This document shows positions 43,948-55,375 of a stretch of 64,000 bases of DNA, in pieces. Each line of letters begins with the position of its first letter. Positions within the stretch are counted from its first letter, which is position 1. This DNA is from Cyclina sinensis (Eukaryota; Mollusca; Bivalvia; Venerida; Veneridae): NCBI GenBank assembly GCA_012932295.1, contig JAAONU010000019.1, positions 33,147,913-33,211,912 on the forward strand, written 5' to 3'. The translations under genes were made by a program, and so were the position numbers. The notes beneath the pieces are model-generated. The model saw only the letters and a program-made list of their open reading frames with translations. It was not told where the DNA came from and did no database searches.

Positions 43948-46900
43948 AACAAGAGGGCCATGATGGCCCTGGATAGCTCACCTGAGTACTTTGGCTATAG
44001 GTTTGCTGTTAAGCAGTATTTCATTTTTTAATTGAAAATGTGTAAGTGCCTACAAACCAAATATGTAAAATATCAGTCAATAAATAAAGGCTCTAATGAC
44101 AGAAAGTAGAAATATCTATTATAAGCTATGGTGGGTGACCTTGACCTTGACCGAGTGACTTCAAACCCTACCCATGGGTAGAGGTCCATGCAAGGAACCT
44201 CTATACTAAATATCAAAGATATTGGTCTATAAATGAAGGCTCTAAGAGGTACAGTAGATAAATCTACTTTTAGCCTCCATGACCTTTAACCTTATCTAAT
44301 AATTTGAAAAAGCTTAATTAAGCTTGCTTCGTGCCAAATTTTAAAATTCTAGGCCTTGTGGTTTCAGACAAGAAGATTTTTAAAGATTTTCTTTTATATT
44401 GTTATTTAAAACTTGTGCGGGTCCAATAGTGACCCCAGGGACATTTTTCTAACAAACTTGGTAGAGGTCCACTAGACAATGCTGCATACCAAATATCTTC
44501 ACTCTAGTCCTTGTGGTTTCTGACAATAAGATTTTTCATTTTTCCTATATAATTCTATGTAAACAAAAAATGTTTGTAAAACATAAATGCCCCCCGGCAG
44601 CACCTAATTGCTTGTGGTTGGGCCAAAGTGCTCTCTAGTTATTGATCAGAAACCGTTTTTAGGATCAAGGTCCCTGTGGCCTTGACCTTTAACCTAATGA
44701 CCTCAAAATCAATAAGGGTCATTAACTGGTCATGACCAACCAGCATACTAAGTTTGGTGAACCTAGGTCAAAGCATTCTCTAGTTATTGATCGGAAACCG
44801 TTTTTAGAGTCAAAGTCTCTGTGAGTTTGACCTTTGACCTAATGACCTCAAAATCAATAGGGGTCATTAACTGGCCATGACCAACCAGCACACCAAGTTT
44901 GGTGAACCTAGGTCAAAGCGTTCTCTAGTTACTGATCAGAAATCGTTTTTAAGATGAAGGTCTCTGTGATCTTGACCTTTGACCTAATGACCTCAAAGTC
45001 AATAGGGGTCATCTACTGGTGATGACCAACCAGTATACCACGTTTGGTGAACCTAGGTCAAAGCGTTCTCTAGTTATTGATCGGAAACCGTTTTAAGGAT
45101 GAAAGTCTCTGTGATCTTGACCTTTGACCTAATGACCTCAAAGTCAATAGGGGTCATCTACTGGTGATGACCAACCAGCATACAAAGTTTGGTGAACCTA
45201 GGTCAAAGCATTCTCTAGTCATTGATCGGAAACCGTTTTTAGGATGAAGGTCCCTGTGAGCTTGACCTTTGACCTAATGACCTCAAAATCAATAGGGGTC
45301 ATCTACTGGTGATGACCAACCAGCATACCAAGTTTGTTGAACCTAGGTCAAAGCGTTCTCTAGTTATTGGTCGGAAACCGTTTCTACCTACAAGGACAAT
45401 GTGACCTTGACCTTTGACCCCAAAATCAATAGGGGTCATCTACTGGTGATGGACAATCATCCTACCAAGTTTGAAGTTCCTAGGCCTAAGCGTTCTTTAG
45501 TTATTGGTCGGAAACCGTTTCTACCTTCTTTGAAGTGGGGGCATAAATATGTGACCCCTAGGGCGGGGCCTATTTTGACCAAGGGGCCAAGATTTGAACA
45601 AACTTGATAGAGGTCCATAAGATAATGCTGCACACCAAATATCTTAACTCTAGGCCTTGTTGTTTATGACAAGATGATTTTTTCCTATATAACTCTCTGT
45701 AAAATATGTGACCCCTGGGGCGGGGCCATTTTTGATCTAGGGTCCATGACTTGAATAAACTTGGTAAAGGTCCTCTAGGCAATGCTTCATACAAAATATC
45801 TTAACTCTAAGCCTTATGGTTTCTTCTGTGATGATTTTTAAAACCTTTTCCGATATAACTCTATGTAAACAAGTGACCCCAGGGCTGGGCCTATTTTGAC
45901 CCAGTGGCTATGATTTGAACAAACTATGTAGAGGTCCACTAGACAATGCTACACACTATATATCTAAGCTCTATAACTAACGGTTTCTGACAAGAAGGTT
46001 TTTTAAGATTTTCCTATATAACTCTATCTAAAACAAGTGACCCCTGGGGCGGGGCCATTTTTGACCCAGAAGCCATGATTTGAATAAACTTGGTAGAGGT
46101 CCACTAGACAATGCTACACACCAAATATCTAAGCTCTATAACTTACGGTTTCTGACAAGAAGTTTTTTTTAAAGATTTTCCTATATAACTCTTTGTAAAA
46201 CAAGTGACCCCTGGGGCGGGGCCATTTTTGACCCAGAGGTTATGATTTGAACAAACTTGGTAGAGGTCCACTAGACAATGCTACACACCAAATATCTAAG
46301 CTCTATGCCTTACAGTTTCTGACAAGAATTTTTTTAAGTTTTTCCTATATCTGACTATGTAAAACAAGTGACCTCTGGGGCGGGGCCATTTTTGACCCAG
46401 AGGCCATGATTTGAACAAACTTGGTAGAGGTCCACAAGACAATGCTACACACTAAATATCTAAGCTCTATAACTTACGGTTTCTGACAAGAAGATTTTTA
46501 ATGTTTTTCCTGTATAACTCTATGTAAAACATGTGACCCCTGGGGCGGGGCCATTTTTGACCCAGTGGCCATGATTTGAACTAACTTGGTAGAGGTCCAC
46601 TAGACAATGCTACACACTAAATATCTAAACTCTACAACTTACGGTTTCTGACAAGAAGTTTTTTTAAGATTTTCCTATATAACTCTATGTGAAACATGTG
46701 ACCCCTGGGGCGGGGCCATTTTTGACCCAGAGGCCATGATTTGAACAAACTTGGTAGAGGTCCACTAGACAATGCTACATACTAAATATCTTAACTCTAG
46801 GCTTTCTTGTTTCTGACAAGAAGATTTTCAAGTTTTCCCTATATAACTCTTTGTAAAATCAACTGACCCCTGGGGTGGGGTCAGTTTTGGCCCCAGGGAC

Positions 46901-47243
46901 ATAATTTGAACAAAATTGGTAGAGGTCATTTAGATGATGCTTCACACTTAATATCAAAGCTCCAGGCCTTGTGGTTTCGGAGAAGAAGATTTTTAAAGAT
47001 CCAACTTATAAAATCTATTTTTAGCTCCTGTGAACCAGAAATGCAATGGACCAGAACCATTTGACCAATCTTGGTAAAGCTTCATGCAAGGAACATCCCA
47101 GGCAAGTTTCATTAAATTTGCCCCATTGGTTTCAGAGGAGATGTCGTTTGAATGAAAAGTTGACGACGGACGGACGGACGGACGACCGACGGACGACGGA
47201 CAAAGACCGATCAGAAAAGCTCACTCTGTCACAGGTGAGCTAA
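43948..47243 (+). mobile_element. Family A element, type 2 core with an internal DR1-rich array
   Basis: The left end is AACAAGAGGGCCATGATGGC, and the left arm is as at 35096. After two units the core changes at about 44585 to family N-type units of about 147 bp (GGTCATCTACTGGTGATGAC, CTTGACCTTTGACCTAATGA), six copies to 45520. It then returns to nine or so type 2 units. The right end is GACGGACGGACGGACGACCG, GTCACAGGTGAGCTAA. Family F reads GGAAGAAAAAAAAGACGTG elsewhere; here it is split at its A-run. Confidence 0.85.
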
Positions 47244-47412
47244 AAATAAAAGACGTGCATAATCTCCAGACTGCCATTTTTTACTATATTTCAAGTTTCA
47301 TTCATTCATATTTCTTTCTGCATTATCACGGATCAAGTTTTTGTTACGGACGGACGGACTGACGGAAGGTAAACCTATAGTCCCCTCCGGTTAAACCAGT
47401 AGGGGACTAATA
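47244..47412 (+). mobile_element. Family F element, right end
   Basis: AAAGACGTGCATAATCTCCA continues the F sequence. GGACGGACGGACTGACGG precedes the hairpin TAGTCCCCTCCGGTTAAACC then AGTAGGGGACTAATAA, a stem type unlike family A. Confidence 0.75.
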
Positions 47413-48103
47413 AAAATCATTAAAGGGCCGTAACTCTGACAAAAATCACTGAACTGGAAAATGCTGACGATATGCAGAACTAGACTTGGTACTGATCATT
47501 CCAGTAAAGTTTGGATGAATTGCACCAGTAGTTCCTGAGGAGTAGTCCGGACAAGTTTTGTGATGGACACACAGACAGACGGACAGACAGACAGATGATG
47601 GGGAAGTGATCCCTATATGTCATGGCTTCTTTTTAGCATATCGCAGCTACTGTGAAGCCTGCAAGACAAAATTCATTATTTGGCTAAAACGCCTTTTTAA
47701 TTCAAGGGCCATAACTCAGCCTAAAATCATTCAACCGAAAAACCTGTTAGAAATACGCAAGTACTTGAGGCACTGATCAATCATGTAAAATTTCATTCAA
47801 ATTGCATTAGTAGTATACGAGAAGTAGTCCAGACAAACTTTAAATATAAAAATCATTAAGGGCCATAACTCTCACAAAAATCATTGGACTGGAAATGCCG
47901 AAGATGTGCACAACTAAACTTGGTAATAATCATTCCTGTAAAGTTTGGCTGAAATCGCACCAGTAGTTTCTGAGGAGTAGTCTGGACAAGTTTTGTGACA
48001 GATGGACAGACGGATGGACGGACAGACAGACAACACAGAAGTGATCCCTATATGTCGCGGCTACTTTGTAGCAGGTGACACAAAAGGGGCAATAATTTTC
48101 AAA
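47413..48103 (+). mobile_element. Family H elements, two right ends
   Basis: Two copies carry AGGGCCGTAACTCTGACAAA, AGTAGTCCGGACAAGTTTTG and a GACAGACGGACAGACAGAC tract. Right ends TATGTCATGGCTTCTTTTTA and TATGTCGCGGCTACTTTGTA, GCAGGTGACACAAAA form GGCTACTTTGTAGC-type hairpins. Confidence 0.7.
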
Positions 48104-48428
48104 CTAGAACTATCACTAAATGAGACTAATACCCCCGCAAGACTACTTCGGAACTGAGGAAGTTATTAGTAACAGAATACTTTGTAAAAGAATTGAAATA
48201 GAGTTATGGTTGTGGACAATTAAAGATAGTTGTGGTTCTTGTACACTGCATTTCCTGTCATTGTGCTTGACCATTGTATGAAGTTGCACTGAATTACAAC
48301 AATTAGTTTTCAAGTTATGCTCCAGACAAGGAAAACCAACAAAGGGCAAAAACTGACCCGACTGACTGACCAACCACCATGTGACCTCCTATATACCCTC
48401 CAAACTTCGTTTCAGGGGTATTATTATG
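48104..48428 (+). mobile_element. Family D-like short element
   Basis: The left end CTAGAACTATCACTAAATGA with AATACCCCCGC resembles family D. The right end is ATATACCCTCCAAACTTCGT then TTCAGGGGTATTATTATG. There is one core unit of about 145 bp. Confidence 0.65.
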
Positions 48429-49060
48429 TAAAAAAAGAGTTATGGTTCATTGGCACTGCACTTCTCCTCAATGAGATCTATCCATCTGTGAAATTTCAAG
48501 TCGATACCTCCAATAGTTTTTGAGTTATACCCCAGACAAAAATTAAGTATGAATAATTTTAAAGGACAATAATTCCAAAATTATGCAAAAGAGAGTAATG
48601 GTTCTTGGGCACTACACTTCTCCTCAATGAGATCTATTTATCAATGAAGTTTCAAGTTGATACCTCCAATACTTTTTGAGTTATGCCCCTGACAAGCAAA
48701 AACAACAAGGGGAGATTTAAAATGTGAGCTGGAGTTATGGTTCTTGTGCATTGCACTCTGCCTCATCACCAACAATCTTTATTCCAAGTTTGAAGCCAAT
48801 CCCATGTATACTTTGTGAGAAAATGGCCAGACAAGGAAAACTGAAAAGGGAAGATAACTCAAGAATTAGCATGTTGGTAATGGTTTTTCTGTACTGCACT
48901 TCTCCTCAATGCCATCAAGCTATATTCCATGTTTGAAGTCAATGTTTTATATACTTTTGAAGTTATGCTCTGGACAAAATCAGGACAGATGGACAGACTG
49001 ATGGAAGGACTGACAGATGGATGATTGGATTACTATATGCCTCCCTTCAGGGACATAAAA
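48429..49060 (+). mobile_element. Family J-like element, TATGCCTCCC right end
   Basis: Four units of about 125-150 bp (GAGTTATGGTTCATTGGCAC, CAATGAGATCTATCCATCTG, AAATTTCAAGTCGATACCTC) are followed by GGACAGATGGACAGACTGAT and the hairpin TATGCCTCCCTTCAGGGACA then TAAA. Confidence 0.65.
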
Positions 49061-49759
49061 AACAACAGGTGTCACCTAGTGGCCATGACCAACCTGCCTA
49101 TGAAGTTTTGGGGAGCCTGGGCCCAAATAGATATCAATGGGAAACCGGTTTGCTTTTCAAAGTGACTGTGACCTTGGTCTTTGACCTTGTGATTCGAAAA
49201 ACAATAGGGTTCATCTACTGGTTATGGTCAACCTACATAGCAAGTTTGAGGAACCTGAGCCTAAGGACTCTCTAGTTATTTAAAATCTTTTGCTTTCCAA
49301 GGTCACTGTAAGATTGGCCTTGCCCTAAAAATCTATAGGGGTTATTTACTCACCATGACCAACCTGCCTATGAAGTTTTGGGGAGCTGGGCCCAAGTGTT
49401 GTATAGTAGTTGATTGGAAATCGTTATGCTGGTCAAGGTCACTGTGACCTTGGCCTTTCACCCAGTGATCTGAGAAACTATAAGGGTCATCTACTTGCCA
49501 TGGCCAACCTACAAACCAAGTTTGAGGAACCTGGGCCCAAGGATTCTCTTGATATCTATCGGAAAAGATTTTACCTTTTCAAGGTCAGTGACCTTAGCTT
49601 TTGACCTTATGACTCGTAAAACTACAGGGGTCATCTACTGGTCATGACCAACCTACACACCAAGTTTGAGGAAGGTGGTCCAAGGGTTCTCTATTGATTG
49701 GAAATGCTGTCCACTGACCGACCGACATCTGCAAAACAATATACCCCCTCATCTTCAAT
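49061..49759 (+). repeat. Family N units (DR1-rich)
   Basis: Five units of about 140-150 bp have GTCATCTACTGGTCATGACC, AACCTGCCTATGAAGTTTTG and GTGACCTTGGCCTTT. The array fades after GACCGACCGACATCTGC. Confidence 0.7.
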
Positions 49760-50203
49760 GGCTGGCATAAAACTTTAAGGTATTTAAGATAAGCAAACTG
49801 GTCAACTGACTTACTTGTTTCTGCTTCAGCAGTGTAAGTTTTATCTTTCTCCTTCTCTTTGTTCTCCTGTTCTATCATCAGAGATCTAAAACATACAGAA
49901 GTACAGGTGCTAAATTACTTACCTTTTCTTTTATATACTTGTGTGTGAAAAAACAGCTAGCCTTACACAACATCATTACCATTCTGAATTGATAAACATA
50001 CCAAGATGCCCAAAGAAAGCTGCTGACAGTGAATGACCTTTTTTTACAACAGATAAACATTTTTTCAACAGCAACAAGAAAACAAAGATATGTGACAATG
50101 CTAATTTTGTTAGAATGTCTGCAAATAAGTTTAAAATGTTTATTGTTTATTGATAAGTGCTTTAGTAATGTTTCACATTAAAAGGTTCAAGAGATACAGA
50201 GCA
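49760..50203. other. Non-repetitive island around SPPL3 exon
   Basis: Unique intron sequence flanks the exon at 49815-49885. No other feature was recognised. Confidence 0.6.
49815..49885 (-). CDS. SPPL3: SPPL3 exon: charged loop after TM1
   Basis: This 71-nt internal exon is on the minus strand, with acceptor ATGTTTTAG and donor ACAA|GTAAGT. After one base that completes the Arg of the previous exon it encodes SLMIEQENKEKEKDKTYTAE and then AET, ending in phase 1. SLxxExExxEKEKD corresponds to the hydrophilic segment that follows the first membrane helix of SPPL3 (SLNMDFENQDKEKD in vertebrates). The other two frames contain stops. The downstream 17.8-kb intron should contain a further short exon, because the family has a conserved IQTxDxxxALxLPxG stretch before the next exon found here. 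Confidence 0.88.
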
Positions 50204-53200
50204 AACAAGAGCCACCGCAAGAGGGGGCACGCTCGACTTTTTCCCATTTCCAAAGGCAAACACATCACAGGAAGCACATTGAGGTGAAGGGATTTCAAAT
50301 GAAACATCATTTGGAAATATAATTATGAAATTCATTCATATATAACAAAGTTATGGCCAATTTTAGCAACATTCAGAAATTTGACTTTCCTTTTTAGGTC
50401 ATGGTCATACTTGAGTTATTCAACATGTTCCTTTTGTCATAAGTATATGTGTATTGTCCAAGTATGAATAAAATCCAACAACAAATAACAAAGTTATGGC
50501 AAACTGTAGCAAAATTCAGTAATCTGACCTTGACTGTCAAGGACATTTTAAGGTGAAAGTCATACATGAAAGAAGAATAATGTTGGATTTGTCGTAAGTG
50601 TTGTTTTGTCCAAGTATGAATCAAATCCATAAATAAACAAAAAAGATTTGACAATCTGAGCAAAATTCAAAAATTTGACCTTGACAGTGATGGTCATTTA
50701 AAGGTAAAGGTCACACTTGAATAATTCAACATGTTGGATTTGTCATAAGTGTTTTTTTGTCGAAGTATGATTAAAATCCAACAACAAATGACAAAGTTAT
50801 GGCCAGTTTTAGTAAATTCAGTAATTTGACTTTGACTCTTAAGGTCATTTAAAGGTCAAAGTCATGCCTGAAAGAATCAAAATGTCAGATTTGTCGTAAG
50901 TGTTGTTTTGTACAAGTATGAATCAAATCAATAGATAAATGAGAAAGTAATGACAATTTAGACAAAATTCAATCATCTGACCTTGATGGTCAAGGTCATT
51001 TTTAGGTCATGGTCATACCTGAGTTATTCAACATGTCGGCTTTGTCATAGTTGTTGTTTTGTCCAAGTATGAATCAAATCCAACTATAAACAACAAAGTT
51101 ATGGCAATCTGTAGAAAAAGTAAATAACTTGACCTTGACTGTGAAGGTCATATTAAGGTCAAGGTCAAACTAGAAAGATTCATAATATCAGATTTGTCAG
51201 AAGTGTTGTTTTGTCCAAGTATGAATCAAATCCATAAATAAACAAACAAGAGGGCCATGATGGCCCTGGATCGCTCACCTGATTACTTTGGCTGTAGGTT
51301 TGCTGTTAAGCAGTATTATTTTTTTAACTGAAAATATATAAGTGCCTACAAACCAAATATGTAAAATATCAGTCAATAAATAAAGGCTCTATGACAGAAA
51401 GTAAAAATATCTATTATAAGCTATGGTGACCTTGACCTTGACCCAGTGACCTCAAACCCTACCCATGGGTAGAGGTCCATGCAAGGAACCTATATATTGA
51501 ATATCAAAGATATTGGTCTATAAATGAAGGCTCTTTGAGGTACAGTAACAAAATCTATTTTTAGCCTCCATGACCTTTAACCTACATGTAATCTAATTAT
51601 TTGCTTCATACCAAATTTTAAAATTCTAGGCCTTGTGGTTTAAGACAAGAAGATTTTTAAAGATTTCCTTTTTGAAATATAAAGGGCCCCCAGGGCGGGG
51701 CAAATTTTGAACCAAGGGCCAACATTTACACAATATTGGTAAAGGTTCATAACACAATACTCAACACCAAATATCTAAGGTCTAGACCTATTTGTTTTTG
51801 AGAAAAATTAATTTTCATGTTTCTCCTATATAAATCTATGTAAACCAAGGGAACCCTGGGGCGTGGCCAATTTTGACCTAGGGAACATAATTTGAACAAA
51901 CTTGGTAGATATCCACTAGACAATGCTACATACCAAATATCTAAGCTGTAGGCATTGAGGTTTCCAGTAAAAAGATTTTTAAAGATTGCCTTTTTGACCC
52001 TGGGGCCAACATATAAACAATACTGGTAAGAAGTCTCTAAACAATACTCAACACCAAATATCTAACGTCTAGTCCTATGAGTTTCGGAGAAAAATGACTT
52101 TTCATGTTTTTCCTAAATGTAAACCAAGAGAACCCTGGGGAGTGACCAATTTTGACCCAGGGGACATTTTTAAAGATTTCCTTTTTTACATATTAAGGGC
52201 CCCCGGTGCGAGGCCAATTTTGATCCCAGGGCTAACATATAAACAATACTGGTAAAAGTTCTCTACACAATACTCAACACCAAATATCTCAGGTCTAGTC
52301 CTATTAGTTTCGGAGAAAAATGATTTTTCATGTTTTTCCTATATAACTTTATGTAAACCAAGAGAACCCTGGAGCGTGGCCAATTTTGACCCAGGGGACA
52401 TAATTTGAAAAAACTTGGTAGAAATCCACTAGACAAGCTACATATCAAATATCTAAGCTGTAGGCATTGAGGTTTCCAGTAAGAAGATTTTTAAAGATTG
52501 CCTTTTTTACATATTAAGGGCCCCCGGGGAGGGACCAATTTTGACCCCCGGGGCCAACATATAAACAATACTGGTAAAGGTTCTCTACACAATACTCCAC
52601 ACCAAATATCCAAGGTCTAGTCCTATTTTTTTCAGAGGAAAATGATTTTTCATGTTTTTCCTATATAACTTTATGTAAACCAAGAGAACCCTGGGGCATG
52701 GCCAATTTTAACCCAGGGGACATAATTTGAACAAACTTGGTAGACATCCACTAGACAATGCTACATACCAAATATCTAAGCTGTAGGCATTGTGGTTTCT
52801 GAGAAGAGGATTTTTAAAGATTTCCTATATAAGTCTATGTAAACCAAAAGAACCCTGGGGTGGGGCCAATTTTAACCCCAGGGAAATAATCTGAATAATT
52901 TTTGTAGAGTTCCATTAGAGGGTGTTAAATGCCAAATATCTAAGCTCTAGGCCTTGTGGGTTTAGACAAGAAGATTTTTAAAGTTTTTCCTTTAGATTGC
53001 TATGGCAATTAGAGTTCTGCATGGAATTGATTTCTTTGAACAACTTTGGAAGAGCTTCATGCAAGGAACATCCATGGCAAGTTTCATCAACTTTGGCCCA
53101 GTGGTTTCATAGGAGATGTCGTTTGAATGAAAAGTTTATGGACGGACGGAAGACGGACGGATTGTGATCACAAAAGCTCACCTTGTCACTCTGTGACAGG

Positions 53201-54067
53201 TGAGCTAAAAAGATTTGACAATCTGAGCAAAATTCAAAAATTTGACCTTGACGTCACGGTCATTTTAAGGTTAAGGTCATACCTGAATAAATAAACATGT
53301 CGGATTTGACATAAGTGTTGTTTTGTCCAAGTCCGATTCAAATCTTACCATGAATAACAAAGTTATGGCCAGTTTTAGCAAAATTTGGTAATTTGACCTG
53401 TACTCTCAAGATCATTTAAAGGTCAAGGTCAAACTTGAAATTATCATAATGTCGGATTTGTCATAAGTGTTGTTTTGTCTAAGTATGAAGACAATCCACC
53501 TATTAATAATTAAGTTATGGCAAATTGTAGCAAAATTGAATAATCTGACCTTGACTGTGAAGGTCACTTTAAGGTCAAGGTCAAACCTGAAAGAAGCATA
53601 ATGTTGGATTTGTCATAAGTGTTGTTTTGTCCAAGTATGAATCGAATCCAATTATCAATTACAAATTTATGGCCAATTTTAGCAAAAATCAATAATTTTT
53701 ACCTTGAAGGTGAAGGTCATTTATGAGTCAAGGTCAGGTTTAGTCTGGTCTACTTGAAGGTCTTGTCAAAAGGGTTGTTGTGTCCAAGCATGAAGACAAT
53801 CCACCTATTAATAACAAAGTTATGGCCAATTTTATCAAAATTCAGTATTTTGACCTTGAAGGTGAAGGTCATTTCTGAGTCAAGGTCAAGTTTAGTCTGG
53901 TCTACTTAAAGGTCTTGTCCAAAGGGTTGGTGTGTCCAAGTATGAAGACAATTCATGAAGGAATAAAAAAACATTATGATCAATGTTAAAGTTTTCGGAC
54001 GGCAACGGCAACGACACCATGACTATAACAATAACTCGATTTTTTCTTCGAAAAAAAGTCGAGCTAA
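50204..54067 (+). mobile_element. Family B element, complete, split by family A
   Basis: The left end is AACAAGAGCCACCGCAAGAG with GCTCGACTTTTTCCC. The core of about 150-bp units (TTGACCTTGACTGTCAAGG, GTGTTGTTTTGTCCAAGTAT) is interrupted at 51245-53208. The right end is TTCGGACGGCAACGGCAACG, AACTCGATTTTTTCTTCG, then AAAAAAAGTCGAGCTAA, a hairpin whose stem mirrors the left-end GCTCGACTTTTT. It ends in CTAA like family A. Confidence 0.88.
51245..53208 (+). mobile_element. Family A element inserted in family B
   Basis: The left end is AACAAGAGGGCCATGATGGC with GGATCGCTCACCTGATT. The type 2 units are of several subtypes, and ACCCCTGGCC-like blocks repeat with a two-unit rhythm. The right end is GGACGGACGGAAGACGGACG, GTCACTCTGTGACAGGTGAG, CTAA. 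The uninterrupted family B unit at 50626 reads AAATAAACAAAAAAGATTTG; here the same words flank the element, with only A-run ambiguity and no longer target duplication. Confidence 0.88.
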
Positions 54068-55057
54068 CAAAAAATATTCACACATTATATTGGTACAAAA
54101 TGTGACTTCTTAGTGTGTCTTTGACCTTTAGCTGGCCTAAACCTGTGCTCCTCACATCATCTCAGTAAGATGAAACTTTCTTTCAAATAATTTCAATTTC
54201 CTTCAAGCAGTTCAAGAGACACATGGACTCTTAGATCCTGACCTTGATCCAAACTTGGCTCTGCACATCATCTTATTGTGGTAAACATTTCTACCAAAAA
54301 GTTTCAATTTCCTTCAAGCAGTTCCAGAGATACTGAGTGGACATGAAATAATCACAATTTTACATGCAAGATATGCGGCCTTAAGTGTAACCCTCAACTT
54401 GATCAAGCCAGCCAAAACCTAACCACTGCACATCATCTCACTGTCATAAACATTTCTGCCAAACAGTTTCACTTTGCTTTCATTGGTTCAAGAAATACAT
54501 AGCAGATAATACTAACGAATTGGTACTAATGTGGCGAGTCTAATATTCTTTTAGCCATGTCAAAACATTTATAGCCAGCTTACAGCTTTACAGAATGAAC
54601 AGCATCAAAGAAGATTTACTGTTATCTATCATTCCAATAGGCATGTAAGTATCTATAATTATGCACAGACAGATGACCATGGGCATAACATAATACTCCT
54701 ATTTGGGCATGTAATAATTTAACCAAATTGGATATATCAACTTGCAATAAAGCGAAAAAAATACTTTCATTTCAAGGTAACAAATGTTGTTTTCCCTAGT
54801 ACATGTATGGTATAAAGACCCAAATTTTTAAACCTTCAGCCTGGACGAAAATGTGCAACAGTTAAAAGATAGCATAAATCGATCCAAATAATTATCTGGT
54901 GCATATACAAAGGGTAATAGCTTTCATGTTACAGGCACAATACAATGTTAATGGCAGCCACTGATCATGGAAGGTAGAAATGTGCTTGTTACTACTGATA
55001 AGAGTACAAACAACTGCATACAACAGAGCTAGCCAGTGTAAATAGCTTCATCATTAC
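54068..55057. other. SPPL3 intron: diverged repeat units then unique sequence
   Basis: 54088-54500 has three diverged units of about 135-145 bp (CACATCATCTCA, TTTCAATTTCCTTCAAGCAG). The rest is unique AT-rich DNA with no coding signal before the exon at 55058. Confidence 0.6.
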
Positions 55058-55135
55058 CTAAAACTTCCATATACAATCAGCAGTATTGAGATTACAAATG
55101 TTGATAGTCTAGATGAGTCCATCATAGTGAATGCC
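55058..55135 (-). CDS. SPPL3: SPPL3 exon: first transmembrane segment
   Basis: This 78-nt internal exon is read on the minus strand. It follows a ten-T polypyrimidine tract and a TGCAG acceptor, and ends at a TTTTAG|GTAATG donor. Skipping the first base it encodes AFTMMDSSRLSTFVISILLI and then VYGSF, and leaves AG, which joins the next exon's first A to give Arg. The peptide matches the N terminus of SPPL3 (VDSS-x-x-STFxISILLIVYGSFRS in vertebrates), including the first membrane helix. The other two frames contain stops or lose the match. The initiator Met exon lies upstream, beyond this position. The polypyrimidine tract lies at the edge of a degenerate repeat end (GGGCCATTATAGCC). Confidence 0.9.
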
Positions 55136-55140
55136 CTGCA

Positions 55141-55375
55141 AAAAAAAAAAGGGCCATTATAGCCATAAAGTGCTCATCTGAGTATTCTAAGAAAACCAAG
55201 TGCTATATAATGCATTTATCATCACAATAAAAGAGAAAGAACTAAACAAGGGGCATAATTTGAACAATACTGGTAGAGGTCCACTAGGCAAAGTTTCAAA
55301 CCAAATTTCAGAAGACTCAGCCTTATACCTTCTGACAAGAAAAGCTTTCAAGTGTCTGCCTATATACGTTTACAT
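55141..55375 (+). mobile_element. Degenerate family A left end
   Basis: AAAAGGGCCATTATAGCCAT with GTGCTCATCTGAG is a worn A-type left terminus, followed by one type 2 unit. Its upstream A-run is the polypyrimidine tract of the SPPL3 exon on the other strand. Confidence 0.6.

Larger units (their letters stand above)
11915..55135 (-). other. SPPL3: SPPL3 gene, 5' half (four exons, giant introns)
   Basis: This is the span of a minus-strand gene recognised from four spliced exons. Joined in minus-strand order they give an N-terminal transmembrane segment (STFVISILLIVYGSFR), a charged linker (EQENKEKEKDK), and two more hydrophobic segments ([16 protein letters not shown] and [16 protein letters not shown]). 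This matches the order and sequence of animal signal peptide peptidase-like 3, a Golgi GxGD aspartyl protease that sheds glycosyltransferases. Exon phases fit at every junction (2, then 1, then 1). The first coding exon must lie beyond 55135. The exons with the catalytic YD and GxGD motifs must lie left of 11915, outside the window. A conserved segment, usually ALxLPxG just before ASVSLL, is missing from the four exons, so one exon between 32022 and 49815 was not found. The introns are almost wholly transposon-derived. Confidence 0.9.
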
